NCBI GenBank assembly: GCA_017165825.1
Contig: CM029367.1
Coordinates: forward strand, 11,656,144 to 11,720,143
Origin: Hepsetus odoe
Taxonomy: Eukaryota > Chordata > Actinopteri > Characiformes > Hepsetidae
Direction of reading: 5' to 3'
DNA: 64,000 bases
Shown: positions 16,171-27,329 of the stretch, piece after piece
Layout of the letters: each line of letters opens with the position of its first letter
Position numbering within the stretch: the stretch's first letter is position 1
Notes under the pieces: generated by a model
What the model was told of the DNA's origin: nothing
Database searches by the model: none
Seen by the model: only the letters and a program-made list of their open reading frames with translations
Position numbers and translations under genes: made by a program

Positions 16171-17029
16171 TCCTGGACATGCAGAGAGAAAATCTGAGAT
16201 AAAGCAGCCGTGCGCCATAAGCTCTCAGCAAGACACAAACACACTGATGTGATATAAAATTCTTTCACTCTTTTCTTTCCTTTCCTTCTGAAAAATGCTG
16301 TTTTTGAGAAATAAAAAGGTATGGAAGATGATACAGAAAGATTTTTAGAAAGCATGTTATTCAAGACAGGTTTTAAAGTAATTATAAAAGCAGAAAAATT
16401 TATTTTCTTTAAACAATAAAATATAAGTGCAATGGAGATTATATATTTGTGTGTCAGTTTTTGGTAATCTGTGTGTAATACTAATTACCAAGCCCTCACT
16501 TTAATCCCACAGAAAAGACTGTAACTGTCAGAAAATCTATACATGAAAACAATATGAATAAATACATTTTAAATTTTAGTTATGTGGTGCTTTTACATTT
16601 TTAAACTAATTTTTCATCTTTAAAACAGATGTTTTTGCAAAGGAGAAACAGTGTGTTCTTGTTTGTCTATCAAAAGGGAAAGCACCTTGAAACCATACAA
16701 ACAATTTTGAAAAAAAGTAAAGAATGGCACCAGGTGACTTTTTTTTTTTTTTAAATAAGAATACAAACAAGTGGTCAAAATGAGAACAGAAAAAGGAAAG
16801 AAAACCAATTAAAACTGACAATGATTCCAATATGTGGATTCATAACTTTGAAAAACAAAGAAAAAAAATCCATTGTTTGACCAAATTAAAGCATAAGTAA
16901 ATAAAGCTGACAGCGTCCTAGAAAATTATATTTGTTTTTTTTTTAATATTACCTGTGTTTCTGTAATGATAAATTTTGGCAAAGGTACAAAGTTGAGCCT
17001 GCAATCAGAATGCAATTGTCAAAACATGT

Positions 17030-17420
17030 CTAAGACGAGAAGGCTGCCAAAGCCTAGGCGAGCACATTATTAATTATGACAAAACGGTTTTTCCATCCAT
17101 TCATTCTTGCACATGTGCCCTTGAGAAAACACAGGGAATAATTGAAGACGTTCAGGTTTTTACTTGACAGATAAATATGTTAAAAAGGACAAAAGGCTGC
17201 CTGGAAGCACCTCTGAAATTCATCGCCGACAGAAAAAAATGTAACTCTCATCTGCAACACAATAAATTTCACACCTCACAAAAACGGGGAATACGAGGTC
17301 CTGAGGAGTGCGGCTCAGGGAAAGCAGCGTAACTTAATATCTGCCTGGTTTTATCTGAAAATCCGCAGAAAGAGGAGAGTGGCCGTCACCCGCCATCTCA
17401 TGTGTCGTTCCAGGCATGAC
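17030..17420. promoter_or_regulatory. Candidate conserved non-coding element
   Basis: Unique mixed-composition sequence with an ATTATTAATTATGAC homeodomain-type core near 17066, a TGACAG hexamer near 17165 and scattered CpGs. No coding potential is seen. Conservation is not tested. Confidence 0.2.
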
Positions 17421-17682
17421 TGATTTCTGTGTGAAGAGAGTACAAGTGAAACAGTGTTTGAATGAAACGTCGGCCACGGGCTGTGGTCTGAGATATAGTA
17501 TTGTGCTCTGATCTTTCTAGAAGAGAGGGAGAGAGAGAGAGATTGTTGTGCTGTAAAGCCAGTGTGTATGGACAGCAGGCTCTGCTCAGGGAGATTTATG
17601 GGTTCGGGTCTCTGCCTGTATATTTACAGTCTCATGACCTGAGCACGGCGCCCATGGTTCAAGAGCAGGGCTCAACACACGT

Positions 17683-17706
17683 GCACACACACACACACAC
17701 ACACAC
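17683..17706. repeat. (CA)n microsatellite
   Basis: Perfect CA run of about 12 units. Confidence 0.95.
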
Positions 17707-19169
17707 CAGACATATAGCAGTTACAACTTCCATTCATACAAGGCACACACTGGAAAGCAGAACCAATATAGATATTAATGTGAAACAGACTGGTCACACG
17801 ACAGCTGATCTGATGAAATAGGCCAAACACAACCTCATCACTAATATGATACTGATTTTGAAATATTATGTTCTAGGGATTCTGTTCATAAACGAAATCT
17901 ATTATCCTCACACTTTGAACCCACAGCACTTTGCTATAAATTCAGCAAAAAGGTTTGACTCAAAACAGAACCAGCCCATGTATTACAAAATGTCAGGCTC
18001 ATTTTAACCAATAATTGTGATAAATTTGAAAACGGTTTTGCTAGGAGTTTAGGCTACCTCTTTCACTTGTACAAGAAGTGCTGATAATATTTAGTAGGAG
18101 AAATATTTCCTGTTCTGCATCATTTCAACAAAGAGGATTGATTATGGTTAAAAATGAGCCAACTCACTTGTAACAAAAGTGTATAATCTCATTGTGTGCA
18201 CCAGCCAAAGCTTCTCAGACGTGAGCAGTGGCAGTGGGTTTGGACATGAGCTTCACAGTGACCCTGTGGCTTAATAATCCCCTAAAACACACAAACTGGA
18301 ACAAAGCAATCCTGTGGAGAGATCCAGCTTAATGCCAGCTTACACCTCTCTCTCTCTCTCTCACTCTGAGTGATGGAGAGCTGGATGTTCTGCTGAAAGG
18401 AGGGAACTCCTCTGGTGGAGCCCGACCACAGCAGAGAGAAGGATGAGAAGGAGCGAGCATTAAATAAAACAACAGATGCCTGTTTATTTATCTAGCCCTG
18501 AGGCCAGCTCGACTGGTGAGTGAATCAACACCAGGGCCATTTTCATTGGAGCAAATGGCGCATGTCATGGGGTGGAGCAAACAAGAATATGGCTGAGAGG
18601 GTTTTTAATCAAGAGACAATGCTGCACTTTTTTCTCTCTCCCTTCAAAGTCCCCCAACCCCCCCATCTTCATTCACGCTGCGCTGGTGACTATGCACTTT
18701 GCATCTGAAAGGCCGAGAGTGAGAAAAAGTTTTGTTTTTTTTTACAGTGTGTGCGTATATGTGTGTGTGTGTGTGTGAGACTCTGCTCACCCATCACGCA
18801 GCTGCATTCATGGCTCTCCCCTTTCTCTCCTCTCTCTGGTCCTGATGGAGTTCCAGCAGAGGCCTTGGTGAACGGCCTTTCACTCTGCAGACAAAAAGAG
18901 GCGTCGCCGCTGCCAGGAATAATGCAGTCAGGGGGAAAAAAACTGTGCTGAGAGGAATCGCTGTGTTTTATGAGCCATTAAAATTTTTATTCATCTCTCC
19001 ACTGAACCAGGTTTTGGCCAGGGGTCGTCACGCTTTAAATAACCCTCTTCCCTCCCCCCATTCCACCACTCCAACCAATATCAGCATTTATCCTTGCCTT
19101 GAGATTTAATGGACTGTTTATTGTTTGATGTGAAGCTGTGGGTTCAGGGTGGCTTTTTTTCTCTTAATG
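17707..19169. other. Unique non-coding sequence
   Basis: No gene is recognised. It includes short (CT)n near 18346-18361 and (TG)n near 18760-18777. Confidence 0.5.
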
Positions 19170-19170
19170 T

Positions 19171-19209
<39 letters not shown>

Positions 19210-19231
19210 GTCAGAGAGACAGAAGGAGAGT

Positions 19232-19267
<36 letters not shown>

Positions 19268-19397
19268 CAGTCAGAGAGACAGAAGGAGTGTGTGTGTGTG
19301 AGAGAGAGAGAGACAGTCAGAGAGACAGAAGGAGTGTGTGTGTGTGTGTGTGTGAGAGAGAGACAGTCAGAGAGACAGAAGGAGAGTGTGTGTGTAG

Positions 19398-19429
<32 letters not shown>

Positions 19430-19552
19430 CAGTCAGAGAGACAGAAGGAGAGTGTGTGTGTGTGTGTGTGTGTGTGTGAGAGACAGTCAGAGAGACAGAA
19501 GGAGAGTGTGTGTGTGTGTGTGTGTGAGAGAGACAGTCAGAGAGACAGAAGG

Positions 19553-19599
<47 letters not shown>

Positions 19600-19606
19600 C
19601 AGAAGG

Positions 19607-19638
<32 letters not shown>

Positions 19639-19701
19639 ACAGAAGGAGAGAGTGTGTGAGTGTGAGAGAGAGAGACAGAAGGAGAGAGTGTGTGTGTGTG
19701 T
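19170..19701. repeat. Compound (TG)n/(AG)n minisatellite with a conserved linker
   Basis: At least nine units alternate a TG run, an AG run and a fixed linker (ACAGTCAGAGAGACAGAAGG in the left copies). In the last three copies the linker is shortened to GACAGAAGGAG. Unit length varies from about 40 to 80 bases because the dinucleotide runs vary. A 231-codon open frame (CVCVRERE-type) runs through it and is not a gene. Confidence 0.95.
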
Positions 19702-20189
19702 AATGGTGCTACACAGGTCAGGGCTATGGAGATTTTTTAACACCTCCTTGCCACCCCCCTCTCACTTCTGTTTCACTGCCACATACCTAACCTGGAGTAG
19801 TTAAAAAAAAATCACAAGCCAGCCTCTTAGCACTGCCCACTGACAGATAAGTATCCAGTTTGGGGCTGGACGCCCATGTTGTGTTACAGGCTGACCTGCA
19901 GCTCAACTCTGACTCCTGACCTGCTGAGGTATCCATCACCACAGGAGGCTGCTTAACAACAAAATGGCGCCTGCTTCTGCAGGGAGGGCTGGCAGGAAGA
20001 AGAAAAAGGCCAAAACAACAACAAAAACAACAACTACTACTGGCCACAAACACACAGAGCCCCATGAACGTCTTTTCTTCCCCCTTTTTCTCGCTCTCAC
20101 CCACCGTGACGCGCTTTTAAAGTCTACAAAAAGTGCTGCCTTTGTTTTTCTCCTTTTCTCCCCTCCTGGTGTCTTTCTTTCTGTCTTTC

Positions 20190-20420
20190 TCCTCCTCGGC
20201 AGGTAGGACTGCTGAGGGACGGCTGGCGGAGGCCACGCTGAGCCGGCCGAGCTCGAGCGCCACTAATGTATGCAAATGAGATGCGCAGCCAAAGAAAGAG
20301 AGCGCGGGGAGCGTGGGGCGGAGCCTGGCGGGTGATTGACGCCGAGAGGGGCCGGGTAGCCCCGCCCACCGCGCCGGCTGACAAAAGCAGCTCCTTTCTG
20401 ATCAGCCGCCGCAGGGAAAA
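20190..20420. promoter_or_regulatory. CpG island, candidate promoter
   Basis: About 23 CpGs occur in roughly 210 bases, far above the flanks. It contains a GC box on the plus strand (GTGGGGCGGAGCC, 20313-20325), another on the minus strand (CCCCGCCC near 20360), a perfect octamer ATGCAAAT (20270-20277) and a PBX/HOX-type TGATTGAC (20333-20340). A long pyrimidine tract ending in CAG immediately precedes it (to 20201). A poly-A run follows at about 20417. This composition is typical of vertebrate promoters, but no coding exon is recognised nearby and the transcription direction is unknown. It could serve a long non-coding RNA, or be an enhancer CpG island. Confidence 0.5.
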
Positions 20421-20932
20421 AAAAAAAAAAAAAAGAGCTGGCCAGCTTTTGTCCTGTTTACAGAAAGAAGTGTTTTAGTTAAGCAGAGGTTAAAGCTTTA
20501 TTAACAGCGTGGCGTGACGTGTCCCTCTTTTTTTTGACTTGTTAGGAAGACGATCCTTTTTCACTTATTGCATTTATTTCATGTATTATAGTCCTGTAAT
20601 ATATGAAATGTAATTTCGTGCTTTTTTCACACTCCAAATCTGCTGAGATAAAGCAAATGCGCTTTTTATAATTTACCCAATCAGTGAGCGAGATCTTTAG
20701 TGGGATATCTTTGTATTAATTGTTGTTATTTGAAACAGCTGGAAACTCCGACCAGCACTGCGTTTTAACTGCGCTGCTCTTTTGATCGCACTTCTTTAAC
20801 GCAAGTCTTCCCGCTGGTGCTCGGTACGGAGAACCCACAGCTTGAAGTTTACCGGGAAACAGGACCGTCACCCACGACCTAATGGAAAACGGCGTTTCAT
20901 ACAGATCTGAATTTGACCAATAAGCTGTAAGC

Positions 20933-20995
<63 letters not shown>

Positions 20996-21480
20996 GAGTA
21001 CTGCTGGGTGAACACTCTGTTTTTTTATTGCTTTTGGGTTTGTTTTTTTCCCTCAGAAATGGGCTCCAGTGAAAAAAATCCCCTTTTAATGAAATTAATT
21101 TGCTGTATTTAAATAAATCCGATCCGAATTCATTTCGGATTTGGAGTTCACATTAATAAAGACTTTAAAAATCATAAGGGTATTTTGTAATTATTGTTAT
21201 CTCTGAGTTGAGGCTTTTTTGGAACTGGATTGTAGATTGTATGTCTGATGTAAACGGATTCAGTCTAAACGAACTGGATCGACCTGGTTTTATCTGCTGG
21301 TTTGAGTCGGGCGGACTTTAAATAAATACACTGCACAAAAACACATAATGGAGCAAAAAAAAATTTTAAACTGAAAAAGAGAAAGGAATAAAGAAATATG
21401 TTAATAAATCATCCAATGAAAAGCATCGAGCGCTGAGCCAGAGATTTCTCCACTGAGGAGCTCCGCTCTTCTCACCGTTT
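20421..21480. other. Unique sequence downstream of CpG island
   Basis: AT-rich unique sequence with no recognised gene, apart from the AAT repeat listed separately. Confidence 0.5.
20933..20995. repeat. (AAT)n microsatellite
   Basis: About 21 uninterrupted trinucleotide units. Confidence 0.97.
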
Positions 21481-21497
21481 CCTCTCGAAGACTAGAG

Positions 21498-21572
<75 letters not shown>

Positions 21573-21980
21573 CAGCACCTGACCGCGTGCAGTGGGACAC
21601 GGTGTTAATTGCAGCTCGGTTCTCCTCATTAGGGATTTTCACTTTCTCCTGGTGCTGCAGGGCACACAGCACTGTTTGTGTTCCTACCCGAAGAAAACAC
21701 ACACACGCACACACGCACGCGCACACACGCGCGCGCACGCTCGAGCGCTTTGTGCAGACTGATGTGGATGAGTGTGGAAACTGGGCAGTGAGGCTCCGTG
21801 TTCATTCACACGCGCTTTCCTCCGCGTGTCTGTCTGAGCGCAGAGCGCAGTTGAGCGCAGACTCGGGTTTATCTCAGGAGCGCTCCACTGATCCGCTTTA
21901 CAGCCAAACACCCTCAGATCAGCTCGGTGCAGCACATCAACACATCGACCCACAAAGCACCTCAATCAGGCATAGTTATC
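21420..21980. promoter_or_regulatory. Second CpG-enriched segment, possible promoter or first exon
   Basis: Two parts rich in CpG (21425-21490 and 21715-21905) flank a (CT)n(GT)n run. The right part repeats GAGCGCAG-type motifs near 21837-21856. A 158-codon plus-strand open frame crosses it but starts inside the GT repeat and has no known domain, so I do not call it a gene. It could be a transcription start region associated with the island at 20.2 kb. Confidence 0.3.
21499..21571. repeat. Compound (CT)n(GT)n microsatellite
   Basis: About 16 CT units, a CCCT break, then about 16 GT units. Confidence 0.95.
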
Positions 21981-22019
21981 ATGCAATTATGACTTATATG
22001 AAAGAAAATAATTAACTTA

Positions 22020-22023
<4 letters not shown>

Positions 22024-22069
<46 letters not shown>
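22024..22069. repeat. (CA)n microsatellite
   Basis: Perfect CA run. A second shorter CA run followed by (AT)n lies at about 22177-22211. Confidence 0.95.
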
Positions 22070-22072
<3 letters not shown>

Positions 22073-22249
22073 TAGTATTTCCTTATATTTATGTTTTTAA
22101 ATTTGTCGATGAAGGTTTTCTTATATTTCAGAAATAAAAAAAGTAATATTGTTGATATATGTGATTATTTTTGAACACACACACACACACACACACGCAT
22201 ATATATATATATGAACTGTATTTTATTTCTTGCTCTGTTAAGATTTGAA

Positions 22250-22690
22250 GGTATTATCTGGTTAATGGCTGGGTTCCTGTTTCTAGATCTCATGTGTGCT
22301 CTGCTGCTTTGGTTTCATTTGGCTTGTGATGCTGAAACATGCATTAGATTGGTTGCTTGTTCCTCTGCTAAATTACTTGTTACCTGCTGGCATTTATTTA
22401 TATGGCGGTGGATTATAAAGCTTTGTTATTGCTCTGCCTTGGGTGAATTGTTTATGACACCACTAATGGAAGTAATTGTTATTGTTGAAATTACCTGTCA
22501 GCTGGCCCTTGCAGCAGACCTCGTCCCACTGACAGATAGTGACAGCGGAGAGGGCCCTACACCCGTCCCTCTGATGACTTCTCCGTTGATAATAAGGAGC
22601 ACTGGGCCCCTGATAATTCGCCTGTCAATGCCGCCTGCACATCCCAGATCCTCCGCCAAATTGTTGTCATTCATTTTGACAAAGACAGCA
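22250..22690. promoter_or_regulatory. Candidate enhancer with four Meis-type TGACAG sites
   Basis: Unique sequence without simple repeats. Meis/TALE hexamers occur as CTGTCA at 22495-22500, TGACAG at 22530-22535 and 22540-22545, and CTGTCA at 22622-22627: four within 133 bases. Homeodomain-like sites (GTAATTGTTATTG, TTGATAATAAGG, GATAATTCG) lie between them. An open frame of 166 codons spans the block, but its translation is hydrophobic low-information sequence with no known domain, so I favour regulatory DNA over a coding exon. The position, about 27 kb beyond the 3' end of meis1, fits an autoregulatory element. This is inference. Confidence 0.42.
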
Positions 22691-22708
22691 CCAAAAAAAA
22701 AAGTGAGA

Positions 22709-22712
<4 letters not shown>

Positions 22713-22760
<48 letters not shown>
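22713..22760. repeat. (GA)n microsatellite
   Basis: Perfect GA run of about 24 units. Confidence 0.97.
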
Positions 22761-22766
<6 letters not shown>

Positions 22767-22957
22767 AAAATAAATGAATTCGTTCACACATCCCCGCGGC
22801 TGATAGGCCAAGCCTCGCCTTGACTCGTAAATTGTGCTTGTCTGGTTGCCTTGTCCTCAATGTCCACTCCACAGGCATTCACTGCCGTGTTAGAAGAAGC
22901 TTTCAGGCTGCTTTCAGACCTTGGTCAGACTGTTTTTGTCAGCCCAGGAACCCCCCT

Positions 22958-22959
<2 letters not shown>

Positions 22960-23021
<62 letters not shown>
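22960..23021. repeat. (CA)n microsatellite
   Basis: Perfect CA run of about 30 units. Confidence 0.97.
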
Positions 23022-23028
<7 letters not shown>

Positions 23029-23150
23029 TAAAGAAAAAGGGAAAAAAAAATGAACTGGTGTCCTTGTCAAAAATCTCAGCAGGTATAGTAATTTGCCTGA
23101 GCTTCAGGGAGTAGAATGTGACCAGAGGCTGGTTTTGTTTTTGTCCACAG

Positions 23151-23256
23151 GCTTCTTGTTCCAAATCTGTGGCATTGGTCGGTTACTTTGGCGGATGGAT
23201 CTGTTTATGGAGAGCTGGAAATCATAATCAGTGTCATCACAGCTGCCACTGCCAAG
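23151..23256 (+). other. Exon-like segment with strong splice sites (hypothetical)
   Basis: A pyrimidine-rich acceptor (TTTTTGTCCACAG) ends at 23150 and a near-consensus donor (CCAAG|GTGAGA) follows at 23257, bounding 106 bases. One frame (phase 1) is open through the segment and ends GELEIIISVITAATAK, which I do not recognise. It might be an internal exon of a plus-strand transcript starting at the CpG-rich segments 1.3-3 kb upstream, or a conserved non-coding block with chance splice motifs. Confidence 0.2.
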
Positions 23257-23759
23257 GTGAGAATCCAGTCAGGCTGAGGAATCGCACACTTCCAGCCCCT
23301 GAACGTTTGCACATTTATGGACATAGATCTGTTATTCCTCACATTGGAGAGTGTCACTGTGCTTAATCGATTATTTGCTTGTCCAATCCGTGATTTTTCA
23401 AAGGAACGTTACAATGGTCTAACAAGTGCACACCTCTCATTAGTGGATTAAAAAGCAAAACATTTCCTTATGTGGGCTAAGCTTTCAGCACCTCGGCTTA
23501 CCGGAGGGCTGCAATGAGAATGCATTTGATAAACCCTCATTGATCTAAAACACAGCAAGACTAAATGCTTTCCATTGATTTGTTATTTGGTTAAACATTC
23601 CTTCTTAGCTGATCTTCAAAGACAGTGTAGTTCAGTAATAATCCCAGATATTACACCTCATTGCAAAACTGGTGACTGGCATTCAATTAATTTTACCAAA
23701 TAGTATATGGTGGGCTTTGGGTTAGAAAAAAACCTCAGGCTAAACTAAATGTAAATGCA

Positions 23760-24060
23760 ATTAGCAGACTATGGGATATGACTCTAGTTATGTCTAAACT
23801 GGCAGGCAATTAACAGTGGAGTGATAATGACGGTCGCCTGAAAGCCTTTCCCTAAAAGTTGGAAGATGTGACAGCTATGATCATGGTCTATTTTTAGACC
23901 GTGAGCTAAATCATTATATCTCTTATTTACGTGTGCATTTCAGACAGCGGCCCAGCAACCCGCCCAAGCCTTGAGGTGACCATAAACAGAGCGACAGTCG
24001 GAATGTGCTCCAGCAAGGAAGAGGAGGAGCCCCCCTTCTCCCATAATAATATCAGTTTCT
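23760..24060. promoter_or_regulatory. Candidate conserved non-coding element
   Basis: Unique sequence with GCAATTAGCAG, GGCAATTAAC and CAGACAGCGG sites and no simple repeats. Coding potential is absent. Inferred from texture and context. Confidence 0.25.
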
Positions 24061-24179
24061 CCTTTCATTTTTTATTCAGATCATACAATTAGTTTTGCGT
24101 CCATTTATCACACATGCAAAAAAAAAATCTTTTAAAATAATGTCATCAATTACCATTTCCAGATGTAGCCTCCACTGCA

Positions 24180-24520
24180 AAGTTGATTATGGCGATTTGA
24201 ATATAAGACAAAGCCACACAGATGGGTGGACATTAGGAATGAGAGGCCCATTTGAATAGGTTAGCAGACATTAATGGCAATAATGATTTATCTTTCCAGC
24301 CTGCGTTTTAATGATATTGTTATTCCACTGCGTTATGTGCATCCTCCGGAGCCCTGTATCGGGAGAAAAATAAATGCTTGCACACATTATTTGGTCTCTA
24401 GGCGGTGAAATGATTTGTAAAATTATTATTGCACCTTCCACTTTATATGCCATACTCTCCTAGACTTGGCAGATAAAAGGTAATTGATTTTACCTGTGGG
24501 GCATTAACCTTTAAAGGTAC
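24180..24520. promoter_or_regulatory. Candidate conserved non-coding element
   Basis: A long unique block with CATTAATGGCAATAATG, TTTTAATGATATTG, AAATAAATGC and GGTAATTGATTTTACC homeodomain-type sites. The last is part of an imperfect palindrome near 24480. Such site-dense, repeat-free sequence is typical of deeply conserved elements around meis genes. Conservation is not tested. Confidence 0.35.
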
Positions 24521-24956
24521 ACTAAGTAGAAATTTCTATTACAATCTGGTGAAATAATAAGGAAAAATTGATGTTATTTAAAAGCTGTAGACTGGAAGAG
24601 TACACGGGGATGAGAGCGTTGGTCTGTCAGTTTATGGGGTGGGGGTGGGGGGGGTGTCCTGTACTGTCTCCTGGATACTGTAGGAGTGTAAGAAGTCATT
24701 TAGAAATGAATAACAAATAATTCTGAAATAACATAATTGCAGACATGAATTAACAGGCAGTGTATTAATGCAGTTGCAGAAAGCCCTATAAGTACTGATA
24801 TATTTATTTTATATAGGATTATATTCATTTAATGTATTTAAATAATAAAATAGATATTTTATTTTGAGAAACAGAAGAACCAAAAGCTTGGCCTTGGGTA
24901 AGAAAAATGTACAATGTAAACTAAACATATTAATATAATTATAAAATAAACAAATA

Positions 24957-24980
24957 AATATAATAATAATAATAATAATA

Positions 24981-25016
<36 letters not shown>

Positions 25017-25029
25017 ATTATTATTATTT
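24957..25029. repeat. (AAT)n(ATT)n inverted microsatellite
   Basis: About eight AAT/TAA units switch directly to about fourteen ATT units, making an almost perfect AT-only inverted repeat able to fold back on itself. Confidence 0.95.
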
Positions 25030-25309
25030 AGTTTTCAGCATTAGTTAAGGACTCAACTGTAAAAACATTGAGTATTATATTTATATCTAAAAGAAGACAT
25101 TTTGAATCTACATTTCTAAAAGAAAATTTTGAAGAAAATGGAATATATTGAGACAAGATATTTTAGATTTCACAGTCCTGCAGAACCATGTGTCGACATA
25201 TGCTTCTGATTAATAAGACCATTTTTATGGGGAAGCTCCACCAAGCAGGCAGGAGAGCTGAGTAGGTGAGTTTCATCTTCTGATGAGACGAGGGGTCTCT
25301 ACAGGGTCA

Positions 25310-25345
25310 CACACCACCGCACACACGCGCACACACACACATGCG

Positions 25346-25377
<32 letters not shown>
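25310..25377. repeat. (CA)n / (CG)n microsatellite
   Basis: CA runs surround a GCGCGCGCGCGC core near 25344, giving alternating purine-pyrimidine sequence with Z-DNA potential. Confidence 0.9.
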
Positions 25378-25379
25378 CT

Positions 25380-27100
25380 AAGACATACATGCTCGCTCCC
25401 TTCCTGCATGCACCTTCTGCTCAAGTCTTCTGTGTTTATTACCCTCTTATTGCACACCCACCAAACACAGACATTTACTGTCCATTCGAGGACAGGTATG
25501 GACATAATATGTAATATCCATTATAATCCATAATATTTCATTATAAAACATGCTTTCATGTATATATATATATATTTCCTAGTTTTATAGCAGTTACAAA
25601 AATATTCAGAGTAGTTATTCAATTGTTATGATTAATAACTCACCAACAGGTTTTTTTGTTGCTCTTTTTTTGTTGTTCTTGACAAAAAGTCAAAAAATTC
25701 ATGCAACCATAACATGAACACTTTAACAAATATTTAAGATATTTTGTTGCTAAATTTGCCGTAGTTACTGAATTAGTCTTTGGCCACTCAGTTACAGCTG
25801 ACTGGTTTTATTACACAGTAATATGGTCATATTTGTATCATTTCAAATGATCATACTTTCAATCAAGGGAGTAATCATTTCCCCCCTCATTACCACGTAA
25901 GCCATTAATTAGTCATTCATTTCTTTTAATGTAAATTTTTATTTAAACTGTATTTTTTAAAAGAATATCCTCCTCTCTGTTATGTGCTGATCGGGGCTTG
26001 AATGACCAAATTCTGTGGTTGTTTTAAAAGTTCCTCTTTAGTGTTTCTGAGCTACATTTTTATTTCTTTTGAAGTTGAGTTTTTTTATGATTTCCAAAGC
26101 ACATCATCATTTCACTGAAGTAATAATCCATTACAGCATCGTGTGCATTAGTTTTCACACCCAGTTTTGTAAAAATAAGCCTAGCAGGGATGAAGGCTTT
26201 GGTTCAGTTGTTCAGTTTTTGTCTTTGTACTCCACGCGTCGCCTTTCAGGCCGCTTTTCTGTGAATATTAGCAGTTCGGGGAGGTAGACGTGGGCTAATC
26301 TTTGAACGTATGGTCATTTTCCCTGTCTTATCACCGGGGGATGGAGGGGGATGGTGAGAGTGCTCCAGGTGCTGCAGATGAGTCGTTTCTCGCAGGAATG
26401 CTGGGGTTATGATGCCGCAAAAGAGGGCTCTCCAAATAAACCACTCATGCCTTTGTTTGACCTCTGGGCAGAAAGTGATCGTGGACAGTGGGATGGTGGG
26501 AAAATGGAAGCTGTATGGGAAGAGAAGAGAAGCAGGAGTGCAGGGACAGTATTGGCAAAGCCCAGTTTTGCAAGCAGGTGCCAGCAGAGAGGATAATAAA
26601 CCCCAAACACAGGACAAGATGGCTTCTCTCTCCAAATAATATCTTTTGGCCATGGCTGGGTCATTGGACTAATGATGCCGCATGGCCATAATGGCAGTGC
26701 TGTTGGCCAGTGTTCAGGGGCCTCACTTTACTAGTCTTTCTGATTGGACTATAGGTTCAGCACTCCTTCAGCACAAACAATTACATTCTGCATTGAGTTT
26801 TTTCTGCATATTTCATGCATACTGTTTGGCAATATGTTTTGCTTTAAGTTTCTTTATATGCAAGGTTTGTGTTTTTAAAATGACTATTTTTCTCTGATTT
26901 TGTAAAAATATAATTGACCAAAAACAGACACAATGACCATGTGTTCATTTACCACCGGTAAGAAATTCAGCCTTTACTCTTTACCCAGTAAAATAAATCA
27001 GTTAATTAATAAAGCAGAAAATTCATCACACTCACTAAAAGATGTCACGGGGCAGATGCAGGAAAGCTCTTTCGTGGGTTTCTATATAATTGTGTTCTTT
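25380..27100. other. Unique non-coding sequence
   Basis: No gene is recognised. Bases 25.5-26.0 kb are AT-rich. Bases 26.25-26.66 kb are GC-richer, with several overlapping frames of 67-135 codons on both strands and no domain in any of them. Confidence 0.5.
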
Positions 27101-27105
27101 TCCAG

Positions 27106-27155
27106 ATACAGGACAGTTGTGGTCCTTGGCAGTCAGTACAGATGCACAACCAGAG
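27106..27155 (+). other. Short exon-like segment (hypothetical)
   Basis: An acceptor-like TGTTCTTTTCCAG ends at 27105 and a donor-like CAGAG|GTGAGG begins at 27156, bounding 50 bases. It may belong to the same unproven plus-strand transcript as the segment at 23.2 kb. Chance is a serious alternative. Confidence 0.12.
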
Positions 27156-27329
27156 GTGAGGTTCAAAAGTCTCAGTCTTATTCCTTAAACTCCGCTTTAT
27201 TTCTGTCTATCTCCAGCCCTCCTTCTCCCACTCACCTTGCCCCCCCATTCCTGACCTGCACACTTCTCTTTCTCTCCCTCCCTTTTTTCTCTTGCTCTTT
27301 CCCCCTCTCTCGCCAGTCGGGATCTTAAT

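Larger units (their letters stand above)
13139..17680. other. Unique non-coding sequence
   Basis: No gene is recognised. Bases 13.2-13.8 kb and 14.3-15.5 kb are AT-rich. A GC-richer stretch at 14.02-14.26 kb carries CpGs (CGGCCGCGG near 14100) and overlapping short open frames without a known domain. A minus-strand frame of 128 codons (15567-15953) has no domain I can name. Confidence 0.5.

Noticed and set aside
19109..19804. 231-codon plus-strand frame of VCVRERE type
   Set aside because: Compound TG/AG minisatellite read through.
22211..22711. 166-codon plus-strand frame as a membrane protein gene
   Set aside because: The hydrophobic start comes from T-rich sequence and no family is recognised. 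The Meis-site cluster and texture fit regulatory DNA better.
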